Source: Cylicocyclus nassatus (Eukaryota > Nematoda > Chromadorea > Rhabditida > Strongylidae). Taken from it: a DNA stretch of 64,000 nucleotides. The stretch covers positions 2,184,232 through 2,248,231 of the forward strand of contig CATQJL010000326.1 in the NCBI GenBank assembly GCA_958299035.1. The letters run 5' to 3'. The notes below the pieces were generated by a model, which saw nothing but the letters and a program-made list of their open reading frames with translations, was not told the origin of the DNA and did not search any database. Shown in pieces: positions 25,658 through 34,202 of the stretch (position 1 is its first letter; every line of letters starts with the position of its first letter). Made by a program: the position numbers and the translations under genes.

Positions 25658-28600
25658 CTAGTTTGTCGTTGCTGCGCTGTCGCTGTGGCTGTAATCTCTG
25701 GTGATCTCACAAGTCCTTTTCTTCTGGTTTCTTCTTTTTGAGTGAACAGAGCATTCGAAGAAATCGGTATGGTAACAGCCAGGAGAGTCGAACCATTCGA
25801 TGTGCCAATTTAGCCAGTGCATAGAGTAATCCACAGAGGGCTCTAATGACCTGTTGGAGGCGTAGAAGTACGTTATCAACAAGGCGATTATTACAACCAG
25901 TGCTGTCGCTCCTAATACACTGCCCCACATCAGGAAAGTCTGCGCTAAGTGCGTGAAATCGGGTAAATTGATCTCGGAAAACAGTTCGCTTTTTCCTTGC
26001 AGTACTCTTCTCGCCGCCATATCCAGGTTACCGGTATAGTGAAGAATGCCTGAGATCTCAAATGCAGCTTGCGCTTTTCCACATTGTACCGTGCAGTTCC
26101 TGTGAAACTGTGCTTTATCAGCGATAACCGTGATATTGCTTTCCGTTCCTTCCTTACTGCATGGGATGACGAAAAAGCTGTCTTCACATTGGACTTCGGC
26201 TTTTGTTGTCGCTACCGAAGCTATGCACGTGAGCAATGCTGTTGCGCCTTTCGCACAATTGTAGCATCCTGTGCAGTACGCGCTCGCGATAGTGCACGTG
26301 GCGTCGGATCTCAAAGACATGGTGCGAACTTTGCCACTCATTCGGAGTATAAATTCAGCGGTTGGCAGCTGTGGTATGCGAGCTGTGATCCTTTCATCGA
26401 TGATGCGAAATTCGAGATTAGGTCGTATAATCGGCAGTCTGCGTCGTGGGGTGCTGATCAAGGAAGTGAGATTTACCTCCTTGCAGTCGCACATCATCTT
26501 GATTTCGGCAGCCGTGCACTTGCAGTCTTCATACACATCACAAGTAAGGTTCCGCGCGTCTTCCCATGTTCTACATACTAGCGGCGGCTCCTGGTGTGCT
26601 TCCATAATGGCATGTCGCCTCCCATCTGTGATAAAGATTGAGTTCAATGCTGGCGTAGGTGGCGTGCTCAGTGATGAAAGGGTGATTGTAAACGGTGATA
26701 TGTTTCTCGGTTGATTCGGGATGACATGAAAGTTGTGGGTTTGCTGCAAGAAACCTTGCTTGTTTACAATAAGTCGTAGTTCTACCGACTGCTTCCAGCG
26801 TGGGCATGTGATGATCTCGTACACATGGTCATCCGTGGGAACAAGATATATTCTGTAAAATAGGCATCCCGAGCTTGGATAAAAGCAGTCGCAACCTGGT
26901 CCTCCACAGCTTTCGACGCATCCAGTGACACCAGGGTAGCCATTGACTCGCTGCAATTCTGCTACCTTTGATGTCCGGTGTATCCCTGCGCATTTTTCTC
27001 CTGTACATGATCCGGCATGGGGGCAGCGTTTGCTATCCAGAAGTGCGTATCTAGTGCTCCTGGAAAACATGAGAGTTTCCTTTTCGCAAAACAAATTAAG
27101 GTTCTTCCACGTTAGCTTGATTTCCAGGATACTGGTCTGATTGCTTGTAAGTCTCATACAGGCTTCTTGCTTGAAAGGGTTGATCTTCAGTATCTCTGTG
27201 GTGTCAACTGTGCAGTATTCCTCGTCTCCAAGTTGTGTGCATGCTTGAGTATGATGCGTCAGCACGTCGACATCTTGACATCCGATTGTCAGACCACTGT
27301 TCCAGAGTACTGTTAAAAGAACGACGTTTCTCATCCATGCTCTTCTTCTTCGACGTCGATATGTGCCTGTTGCCATTTTCAGCATATGCCATAGTATCTT
27401 GAATGTCCACCATCCGCCTGTGCCGACTAACTTCAGTCCATAGAGTAACGGAGTTCCGATCAACACCGGCACATAAAATAGGCAGTAGCACATAGTTATT
27501 ATCAAGTATATTAACAACCCGGTGACCATAATGGCAGTGCGTGGCCAGCATTCTGGGTTGCTCACCATTACTGCACAAAAGGTGCAGTCCATCTGTTTGC
27601 AAAAAGGTGCTGCCTTGCAGGTGGTTTCCATCATATGAACCTCTTCTCCATCAAAGATTTTCCATCTCACGAGTTGTTCGTGCAGAGTGATTTGTGGAGG
27701 AAATTTCACTAACTCCTGTCGGCGAGGTGCTTTGAACTCCAAGCAAAAGTCTTCTGCACAGATTTCGTAGGGCTGTTGACTTGGTTGCAGTAGAGATACT
27801 CCTCCTTCGATACATTGAAGGTGATAACTGCCGTTGGTGTTCGTTCCCGTCGTTCCCATTATGCATATCGAGAGTAGCGTTACCGTCAGCAGTGATTTTA
27901 CCGACAAAGGGTATGCTGGTGCATTTCTGGGCGTCGGTTCTTCTTGATCTTGCTCAGTGTAGCTGATGGCTCTTCTTGGACGAAGATTGTATCGTGTGGC
28001 TGGTATCTCTGGTGGAGAGGTTTCCGAAATTTCTTCTTTGCCAATCTCGAGAGGTACAACTCGATTTATTGGTCGTCGTAAACGGCGCTTGTTTGGTGTT
28101 TCTACCAAAACTTCTCTCACTGTTTTCTGCGGAGAATTGTCCACTTGTATTATACGCGCTGTTTTCCATGTGTTTCTTGGTTGTACAGCGTCCCAAAGAA
28201 GTACGATGTCTCCTTCTTTTGGTGATTTCTTCGTTCCGCGCCTTTCGTTCATCCGGACTTTGTGCTGCTCTCTTAGACTAGTGATGTATTGCTCACTCCA
28301 AATTTTCCAGAATCGTTCGGTTAAGTCGATGGATGTCTTCAGGGCTGCTTCTGCTTGACGCTGCGTTGCCAACTGCTGTGCTTCTTCGGGTGTGTGGTAC
28401 ACTTTGTCTTGACCTTCTCTGCCTATGTACTCCAGAGAGCAATACAAAATTATCTTGTTTTGGATAAAGTCTATTGGTCGGAGTAGTGGTTGTTCTTCCC
28501 ATTTTTCTTCCTGATAGGTAAGAGGTCGTGAATTTAAAACCGCTTCTATCTCTGTTAGCATCGTCCTGAGGCAGTCAAAGGTGATGGTGCGTACTCCAAG

Positions 28601-31555
28601 CGTTTTGTACAGCGAGTTTTTGATGGAGCGGATAAGCCTCTCGTAAAATCCACCCTGCCACGGTGCATAAGGCGTTATATGGCTCCACTTAATTTCTCGC
28701 CTGGCTATTTCGCTTTCTACTTCCGCGCTGTGCACCATATTCTCTGTGGCGTCCTTCAGGATTTGCTCTCCCAACAAGAATGTTGGTGCGTTGTCACAGG
28801 TGATAGTCTGCGGTACACCTCTTCCTGCGAAAAATCTTCTCAGTGCGTTTAGGAATGCCTCGGTTGTCATATTATCCACGAGCTCTAAATGTATGAGTCG
28901 CGTTACTTGGCATGTGAAGATGCACCCATATGCCTTGTTGGATCCGTCATGGTTGTCACTGGTCATCAGAGGCCCAAAATAATCCAGTCCTATGTGCTCA
29001 AATGGACGCGTACGGTGTACTCTTGTCACTGGTAATGCCTCCATGTCAGGGTAGATAAAAGGAAGATTGTTCATCTTTTGGCATGGGACACATTTTTGGA
29101 TCCAACTTCGCACTTGCTGTCTGAGTTTGGGTATCCAATACGTTTCGCGTACGGCGGCCATGGTATGAGCAACTCCGCGGTGATAATGACCGTGAATTTC
29201 CGAGATGATTAGACGTGCCAAAATAGTTTTGGGTGCAATGCAGATTGGTGTTTTTGCCGTTACTGGTACATCTGCTTGTTGTAGACGTCCGTAACAGCGC
29301 AGGATTCCTTTTTCGTCTTGTCGGATATTCAGTTCCTTCTGCGACTTGGTCTGATGCTCGTTCACATAGTTCTTCTGATGGTCTCGAATCAAGCACATTC
29401 GACTTTCGTGCATCTCGATCCCGGTGATGGTTTGTGACGGTGAAATTTCCTTGAGAGCCGGTATGTGTTGTTGTATTGCCAATCTTCTTTCGTGGGGAAA
29501 ATGACTCAGGGATCTGTTTATGAATCGAAGTGCATACACTAGCACTCTCTGAGCTTTCTCAAGGGTGCTGTATCTGCTCAGGTCGACCACTTCGTCCTTA
29601 GATACCTCTTCTGACGAGTTTAGAGTTACTGCCTCCACTGATATCATTGTCGATTGTTCGAAATCAGCAACCGTACTCAGCTTTGAATGATCCGGTTTGT
29701 TGGTGAATTCAGGTCCTGTCCACCAGATATGGTTCTGTAAAGCTTCTGCTGATAGTCCTCTTGTTCCGCAATCGGCTGGATTTTCTGCCGTTGAGACGTG
29801 TCCGAAGAGACACGTGGTGCTTTGACTGCGGAGATCATTGCTGATTCGTCTAATCTCTGATAATCGGTTTGTGACTAAAATGCCTGCGCTTTGTCGCGAT
29901 GGAGGGGTTCTTATCCACCCTAACACGATATCCGAGTCTGTGTATAGAATCACTTCCTTGATTTTGCAGGATGGTTCCAACATTTCACAAATAAAGCGAG
30001 ACATTCTTACGCCCAGCGTCAGTGCATTCATCTCCAACTTGGGAATCGTCATCGAGGTTTTGATGGAGGGCAGTTTGGATTTTGCCATAATGATGTTGGA
30101 TTCTTCTTGCGAGGTGAGATACGCACATGCTGCGATTGCGTATTGGCTAGCGTCGGTGAAAACCACGAGTCTGTAGCCATCGGATTTGCTGAGAATTCGT
30201 CTATTCACTTTCTTGTAAAATGTTGCAATTTCTGATGTTATTTGATGCCACTGATCACGCAGTTGCGCTGGAAGCAGTGTGTCCCAATCTAATCCTTCCT
30301 TCCATAGTGACTGCATGAATATCTTTGCCGGTAGTAGTAGAGGCACCAGAAATCCCATTGGATCATACACAGAAGCAAGTTGCTGTGTGACTGTTCGCTT
30401 GGTATCTTTTCCCTTCAAGGTTGCCATCGAGCCTTTGATAATGAACTTGTCCGTTTCCGAATTCCATGCGATGCCTAGGACCTTGGGGCAGGTGGATTTC
30501 ATCTTGTCGGCCTCATCAATGGCGTTGGAGAAGGTTTTGTCATTGGAGCAGAATTCCCTCAAGTTCATTTTGAGATCTTGGAAGAGCTTCTTTGTGTGTG
30601 CATACTTCAAAAGTGCTTCGTTTGAAGATTGTGCACCAAAGAATAAGTTGTCCACGTACAAATTCCTTCTTATTTCCGGGGCCATGTCGTCATCACTTGC
30701 TGTGGTTTCTAGGTGGTGATCTATCGTAGCGCTCAAGAGGAAGGGGGAAGCATTGAGTCCGAAGGTATCTCTGGTGAACCTGTAGATCACTATGTTGTCC
30801 GGCGAGGGTGGGAGTGAGATATTCCTGACCCAGATGCACCGTGTGGCGTCACGATCCTTTTCTTGCAGTCGTACTTGTAGAAATGCCTTCTCAATATCCG
30901 ACATCACTGCGATATTCGGAATTCGAAATCGAAGCAAGATTCCGACAAGATCAGGCAAAATAAGAGGACCTTGATGGAGCACATCGTTGAGGCAGGGACA
31001 ATCCTTATAATGGGCTGATGCGTCAAAGACGATCCTCATCTTTGTCGTTTCCTTAGAAGGGGTGACTACTGCCTGGTGCGGTAAGTAATGGATCACTTCT
31101 CCATTGTCAGCGTCCTCCGGTGCTACTTCTTCGATTATTCCCTTGTCACGTTGATCGCTGAAGACGTTATCGTATGCCTGCAACATTTCCTTATCGCCCT
31201 GGTACATTTCTAGAGTTCTAACGAGGCGTTTCATTGCTAGTGCCTTGTTGTCTGGGAGTTCTGGGTGATTCTCCTTCCATGGTAGGCGTACGTAATAGCC
31301 ATCTTCTCTCTTTTCGATAGACTTCTTGAAGTTTTCCAGCACTTTTTCGTTTATTTGTTGCAGTTCCGTTTGCTGTGGACCAGTAAATTCTTCTGTGCCA
31401 GCAGATTCCAAAGACCAGTAGCGATCCCATGTCTCCTTCTCGATTTCATAACCTTGCAGAGTGCACGATACCGACCGTTTCGTAGGGATGTCTCCTTGTC
31501 GTCCGCTGATGATGTACCCTAATTTCGTTGGTATCAGCTGCAGTCCAGATGGTAC
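25658..31555 (-). CDS. pol: BEL/Pao Pol-Env polyprotein (RT, RNase H, integrase, envelope)
   Basis: One uninterrupted frame of about 1960 codons; no ATG is needed if it is made by frameshift from protease. Positions count from 31411. RT covers about residues 90-330, with SDIEKAFLQV and YVDN (30649-30660). RNase H follows (VFTDAS about 415, YTDSD about 490). Integrase has an HHCC zinc site (about 745-790) and a D,D,E core (GLDYFG, TCDNAP, FYERLIR; about 805-925). The envelope part starts near residue 1180 with a hydrophobic signal-like stretch and a Cys-rich ectodomain. A double membrane segment follows (about 1293-1328), then an RRRRRR cluster, a second signal-like stretch and a second Cys-rich ectodomain. 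That ectodomain carries CTGCYNCAKGA (about 1715), typical of phlebovirus G2/Gc, class II fusion proteins. A last TM (ALVVIIALLITYFYA) and short tail end at the TAA or equivalent at 25658, 30 bp before the LTR. Confidence 0.92.
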   Translation of the reverse strand, partial: VPSGLQLIPTKLGYIISGRQGDIPTKRSVSCTLQGYEIEKETWDRYWSLESAGTEEFTGPQQTELQQINEKVLENFKKSIEKREDGYYVRLPWKENHPELPDNKALAMKRLVRTLEMYQGDKEMLQAYDNVFSDQRDKGIIEEVAPEDADNGEVIHYLPHQAVVTPSKETTKMRIVFDASAHYKDCPCLNDVLHQGPLILPDLVGILLRFRIPNIAVMSDIEKAFLQVRLQEKDRDATRCIWVRNISLPPSPDNIVIYRFTRDTFGLNASPFLLSATIDHHLETTASDDDMAPEIRRNLYVDNLFFGAQSSNEALLKYAHTKKLFQDLKMNLREFCSNDKTFSNAIDEADKMKSTCPKVLGIAWNSETDKFIIKGSMATLKGKDTKRTVTQQLASVYDPMGFLVPLLLPAKIFMQSLWKEGLDWDTLLPAQLRDQWHQITSEIATFYKKVNRRILSKSDGYRLVVFTDASQYAIAACAYLTSQEESNIIMAKSKLPSIKTSMTIPKLEMNALTLGVRMSRFICEMLEPSCKIKEVILYTDSDIVLGWIRTPPSRQSAGILVTNRLSEIRRISNDLRSQSTTCLFGHVSTAENPADCGTRGLSAEALQNHIWWTGPEFTNKPDHSKLSTVADFEQSTMISVEAVTLNSSEEVSKDEVVDLSRYSTLEKAQRVLVYALRFINRSLSHFPHERRLAIQQHIPALKEISPSQTITGIEMHESRMCLIRDHQKNYVNEHQTKSQKELNIRQDEKGILRCYGRLQQADVPVTAKTPICIAPKTILARLIISEIHGHYHRGVAHTMAAVRETYWIPKLRQQVRSWIQKCVPCQKMNNLPFIYPDMEALPVTRVHRTRPFEHIGLDYFGPLMTSDNHDGSNKAYGCIFTCQVTRLIHLELVDNMTTEAFLNALRRFFAGRGVPQTITCDNAPTFLLGEQILKDATENMVHSAEVESEIARREIKWSHITPYAPWQGGFYERLIRSIKNSLYKTLGVRTITFDCLRTMLTEIEAVLNSRPLTYQEEKWEEQPLLRPIDFIQNKIILYCSLEYIGREGQDKVYHTPEEAQQLATQRQAEAALKTSIDLTERFWKIWSEQYITSLREQHKVRMNERRGTKKSPKEGDIVLLWDAVQPRNTWKTARIIQVDNSPQKTVREVLVETPNKRRLRRPINRVVPLEIGKEEISETSPPEIPATRYNLRPRRAISYTEQDQEEPTPRNAPAYPLSVKSLLTVTLLSICIMGTTGTNTNGSYHLQCIEGGVSLLQPSQQPYEICAEDFCLEFKAPRRQELVKFPPQITLHEQLVRWKIFDGEEVHMMETTCKAAPFCKQMDCTFCAVMVSNPECWPRTAIMVTGLLIYLIITMCYCLFYVPVLIGTPLLYGLKLVGTGGWWTFKILWHMLKMATGTYRRRRRRAWMRNVVLLTVLWNSGLTIGCQDVDVLTHHTQACTQLGDEEYCTVDTTEILKINPFKQEACMRLTSNQTSILEIKLTWKNLNLFCEKETLMFSRSTRYALLDSKRCPHAGSCTGEKCAGIHRTSKVAELQRVNGYPGVTGCVESCGGPGCDCFYPSSGCLFYRIYLVPTDDHVYEIITCPRWKQSVELRLIVNKQGFLQQTHNFHVIPNQPRNISPFTITLSSLSTPPTPALNSIFITDGRRHAIMEAHQEPPLVCRTWEDARNLTCDVYEDCKCTAAEIKMMCDCKEVNLTSLISTPRRRLPIIRPNLEFRIIDERITARIPQLPTAEFILRMSGKVRTMSLRSDATCTIASAYCTGCYNCAKGATALLTCIASVATTKAEVQCEDSFFVIPCSKEGTESNITVIADKAQFHRNCTVQCGKAQAAFEISGILHYTGNLDMAARRVLQGKSELFSEINLPDFTHLAQTFLMWGSVLGATALVVIIALLITYFYASNRSLEPSVDYSMHWLNWHIEWFDSPGCYHTDFFECSVHSKRRNQKKRTCEITRDYSHSDSAATTN

Positions 31556-32405
31556 TCAGTTTGTTGCTTGTTTCCATGAAGTTCCAGAGATGGTCGCAAC
31601 CCAGTAAAATTTGCGGCTGCAACTCTCCACCTTCTATCGGCAAAGACAAGTCGAAATTTCCTCTCTTGATAAACTGCAAATCTTAATGATCGAGGCACGC
31701 TCGTTGTACGGTGCTTGTAATATAGTCGTTCTTATACAGCTGCAGCTCATGCTGTGTTCCCTCCTTGTCCACCATCTTCAAAAGCGTTAACGCACAGTTT
31801 TTCGTTTTCGGTGATGATGACCCGAATGTGCTGAGCTCGAGAGAAGTTGTACCTAGCGTTGGCAAGTTGAGCTCGTTCGCGAGCTGTTCTCCAATGAATG
31901 AGAGTTCCGAGCCTGTGTCCAATAAGACGATTGTTTCTCTTTTGTTTCCATCGGCGTCAAGCACTTGTACTGCTCCTGTAAGTAGAACTACCCTACTTTG
32001 TTTCCAATCGTTCTTCTTCTTTAGCTGTAGTACGGTTGGAGAATCGGCACTTTCCGTTACTCCTTGTTTTGTGAGATGAGTGTCTTGTCCGAGTGTCTCC
32101 GTTACCGCATGTTGTTTCGAAGAACTGTAGGATTTTGCAGCTGTCGTCGGCTGGTTTTTTGGTGTTCTCGCTCCCTCCGGCTTCTTCTGTTGACTGATAG
32201 GTGGTCTGCTTTGTGTCATTTCACTTGGCCTTTTTTCTGAGCATATCGCCGTGTGATGTTTTTTGTTGCATTTTCGGCAGTTGCCGCTAAAGCATGTCGC
32301 TACTCTGTGATTGTTTGACCCACAGTTTAGACATCGGTTGGACTCCAGCAGAAAATTCCTCCTTTGCGTTGCTGTGGGAATTTGCGGGCAGGTTGGCCAC
32401 CTGTG
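31446..32405 (-). pseudogene. pro: BEL/Pao zinc knuckle-protease region, interrupted
   Basis: The Gag frame continues after the TGA with the end of the broken knuckle, a complete CCHC knuckle, a Lys/Gln/Thr-rich spacer and an aspartic protease with the catalytic motif LLDTGSELSFIG (about 31931-31895). A TAA at 31683-31685 interrupts the protease. The same frame then resumes with family-typical ILLGCDHLW and stays open to 31446. The Pol frame opens at 31555, so the two overlap by about 110 nt in different registers. I describe the breaks only; whether they are decoded or are damage cannot be seen here. Confidence 0.7.
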
Positions 32406-33431
32406 TCATTTGCTTCCACAGCACTCGCACACGTTGCCTCTTCTCACGTTTGTCGGTGCCGGAGTTTTGATCTGCTGCGATTCTGCCGAGAGTCTGTCGT
32501 TTAGTTGTTCCTCTCGTGAAATGGCTTCATCAATGGCGTCCAACCATTGGTTTAGTGTCCATTCTTGTTTATTTCCCTCTTCGCTCCTCAACTGTTTGTC
32601 CATTGCTTCTCTTCGTATGCGTACATGGAATTTTTCCAGAAAAGTGTCGATTGTTAGTTCGTTGTCCAGGTGCTGCTCGTGTTCTTCCAACTGATTGGCT
32701 ATTGCTGCTAGCTTGTCCCACAATTGTCTTTGCTCCAATGTGCTTGGTCCTCTTGCTGAACAGCTTTTCAGATTCCTGTTCAGCTGTCGTACTATGCCAC
32801 TTTTGTCTCCGTATCGTTTGGCAAGGTGCTGAATGGCTTTCTCGTAGTTATTTGCCGAAACGAAGAACCGAGATATTGATTGCTTCGCCTCTACACTCAG
32901 AGAAGAAAGCAAGTAGTTGAATTTTTGGAGTTCTGTCAACTCCTGGTCGTGCACATTGGCTTTGAACAAAGCCCAGAAGTTGTCCCATTCCCATTTCTTC
33001 CCCGTGAATGTAGGGATGGGTATCACAGGGAGCTTGCTGACTGCCACAGAACTTGCCAAATCGGTTCCCGTTCTGTGCGTTTCCGTGATGTCAGTCTGCC
33101 ACTTTCTCAGTTGGGACCGGTGCGCATGCAGCTTCATTATTGTTCCTTGTGCGCTCTCCACGTACTTGTCTAGTTGATCTTCTTCTTCGTCGGTAGCGTC
33201 TTGTAGACCGTCGAAGGCTTTCGTTAACTTGGTTACTGAAGCTTCCAGAAGATCTATGTACTCCTCGCATGTGGTGATGTCCATCGTGATCTCCTTGGCT
33301 CGTTCGCGTTGCGCTGCTACGCCTCCTTGTTCTATCCTTTGAAGGAGCTGAGCCGACTCTTGTAGCCAGTTCAGTGCCACATCATTCCTTTTTGTCACTA
33401 ATCCTTTGTATGCTCTTATTGTTGTCGTCAT
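32406..33431 (-). CDS. gag: BEL/Pao Gag
   Basis: Starts at ATG 33431-33429 (MTTTIRAYKGLV) and runs about 340 residues to TGA at 32406-32408. A coiled-coil-rich N-terminal half is followed by the conserved retroelement Gag block (IPTFTGKKWEWDNFWALF). The sequence ends in the first half of a CCHC zinc knuckle (CECCGSK), where the in-frame TGA falls just before the knuckle's His. A second knuckle (CLNCGSNNHRVATC) lies downstream in the same frame at about 32327-32286. The stop is either a lesion or a readthrough site. Confidence 0.85.
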   Translation of the reverse strand: MTTTIRAYKGLVTKRNDVALNWLQESAQLLQRIEQGGVAAQRERAKEITMDITTCEEYIDLLEASVTKLTKAFDGLQDATDEEEDQLDKYVESAQGTIMKLHAHRSQLRKWQTDITETHRTGTDLASSVAVSKLPVIPIPTFTGKKWEWDNFWALFKANVHDQELTELQKFNYLLSSLSVEAKQSISRFFVSANNYEKAIQHLAKRYGDKSGIVRQLNRNLKSCSARGPSTLEQRQLWDKLAAIANQLEEHEQHLDNELTIDTFLEKFHVRIRREAMDKQLRSEEGNKQEWTLNQWLDAIDEAISREEQLNDRLSAESQQIKTPAPTNVRRGNVCECCGSK

Positions 33432-33556
33432 GATGTAAGTGCTGATAGATGAGCTGAGCAACTGTGAGCGCAAATCTCTATTGTTCAATCGTAGCTGTAC
33501 CGTGCAACAAAGCAAGAGAAGCTGTCGCTGTCGCAATAATAGGTACCTTCTTAGTT

Positions 33557-33570
33557 CGGCCGATGCACCA
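33557..33570 (-). other. Primer-binding site, tRNA-Gly type
   Basis: Two bases after the 5' LTR the element strand reads TGGTGCATCGGCCG. This is the complement of a tRNA 3' end CGGCCGATGCACCA, as in invertebrate tRNA-Gly(GCC). The match ends after 14 bases. Confidence 0.8.
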
Positions 33571-33572
33571 GT

Positions 33573-34130
33573 TGTATTGGTTAGTGGTTGGGATATAGTC
33601 AGAACTATAAGGCTTCGAATACCACTTGTGAACCACAACCACAAAGATTATCTGCCACGCGGGTCTTGAGCGTTGGACAACACGAGCACACCTCAAACTT
33701 GGGTAATTAAACTTTATCAAAGAAACAAATAACAATAACAAACACGGATAGAACAAATAACAAAATATACTATCAAATGATGAACTACAAATAGGAATGC
33801 TATGATTGGAAGAAGGCAAAATATGTGAGTGAATAATGTTAAAGCAAATGAGCAAAAGTAGTACATGTGAATAACTCTGAGTGTGCACTGTCAGCTATTT
33901 ATATGCGTACGATCACATCCTCAAACCACAGCTGCGCGCGACATCCTACTGTTAGCTAAAAAACCATGAGCAATTCACATCTGATGCCAACATCTGCAAA
34001 TTCCTCCAGTAGTAAAAAACGATGCAAATCATCGATGCTTTGCAACTGTCAAAGTATGACTAAACTACAAGGATATGATGAGTTTCTATATGAGGGAGAA
34101 AAGAACAATACGAGCTGCGAAGTTCGTATA
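33573..34130 (-). repeat. 5' LTR of BEL/Pao element
   Basis: 558 bp, the same length as the other LTR with one observed base difference. The plus-strand flank at 34131-34135 is GTAAC, the target duplication. In the element's sense the LTR starts TATACGAAC and ends CCAATACA. Confidence 0.95.
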
Positions 34131-34171
34131 GTAACTGTTCCTGGTCCACATTAAAAAATGCTTGAGACAAT

Positions 34172-34177
34172 TTTATT
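34172..34177 (-). terminator. Polyadenylation signal AATAAA of the RIC1 fragment
   Basis: On the minus strand AATAAA lies 25-30 nt beyond the stop at 34203-34205, as expected for a nematode mRNA 3' end. It places the BEL insertion (34131-34135) just outside the transcript. Confidence 0.7.
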
Positions 34178-34202
34178 CATTCTGTAAGAATCAAACAAGC
34201 CT

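Larger units (their letters stand above)
25070..34130 (-). mobile_element. Full-length BEL/Pao LTR retrotransposon with env
   Basis: The element spans 9061 bp and is read on the minus strand. Two 558-bp LTRs are flanked by a 5-bp target duplication GTAAC (25065-25069 and 34131-34135). A primer-binding site complementary to tRNA-Gly follows the 5' LTR. The order gag, protease, RT, RNase H, integrase, envelope is BEL/Pao-like, comparable to C. elegans Cer7/Cer13 elements. The LTRs differ at one base that I can see, so insertion was recent. The insertion point is about 20-40 bp downstream of the RIC1 fragment's 3' end. Gag-protease carries two in-frame stops and a frame change, so this copy may not be autonomous. 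Confidence 0.95.

Noticed and set aside
26069..26714. Plus-strand open frames opposite the envelope
   Set aside because: They are antisense shadows of the long Pol-Env frame with no independent signals.
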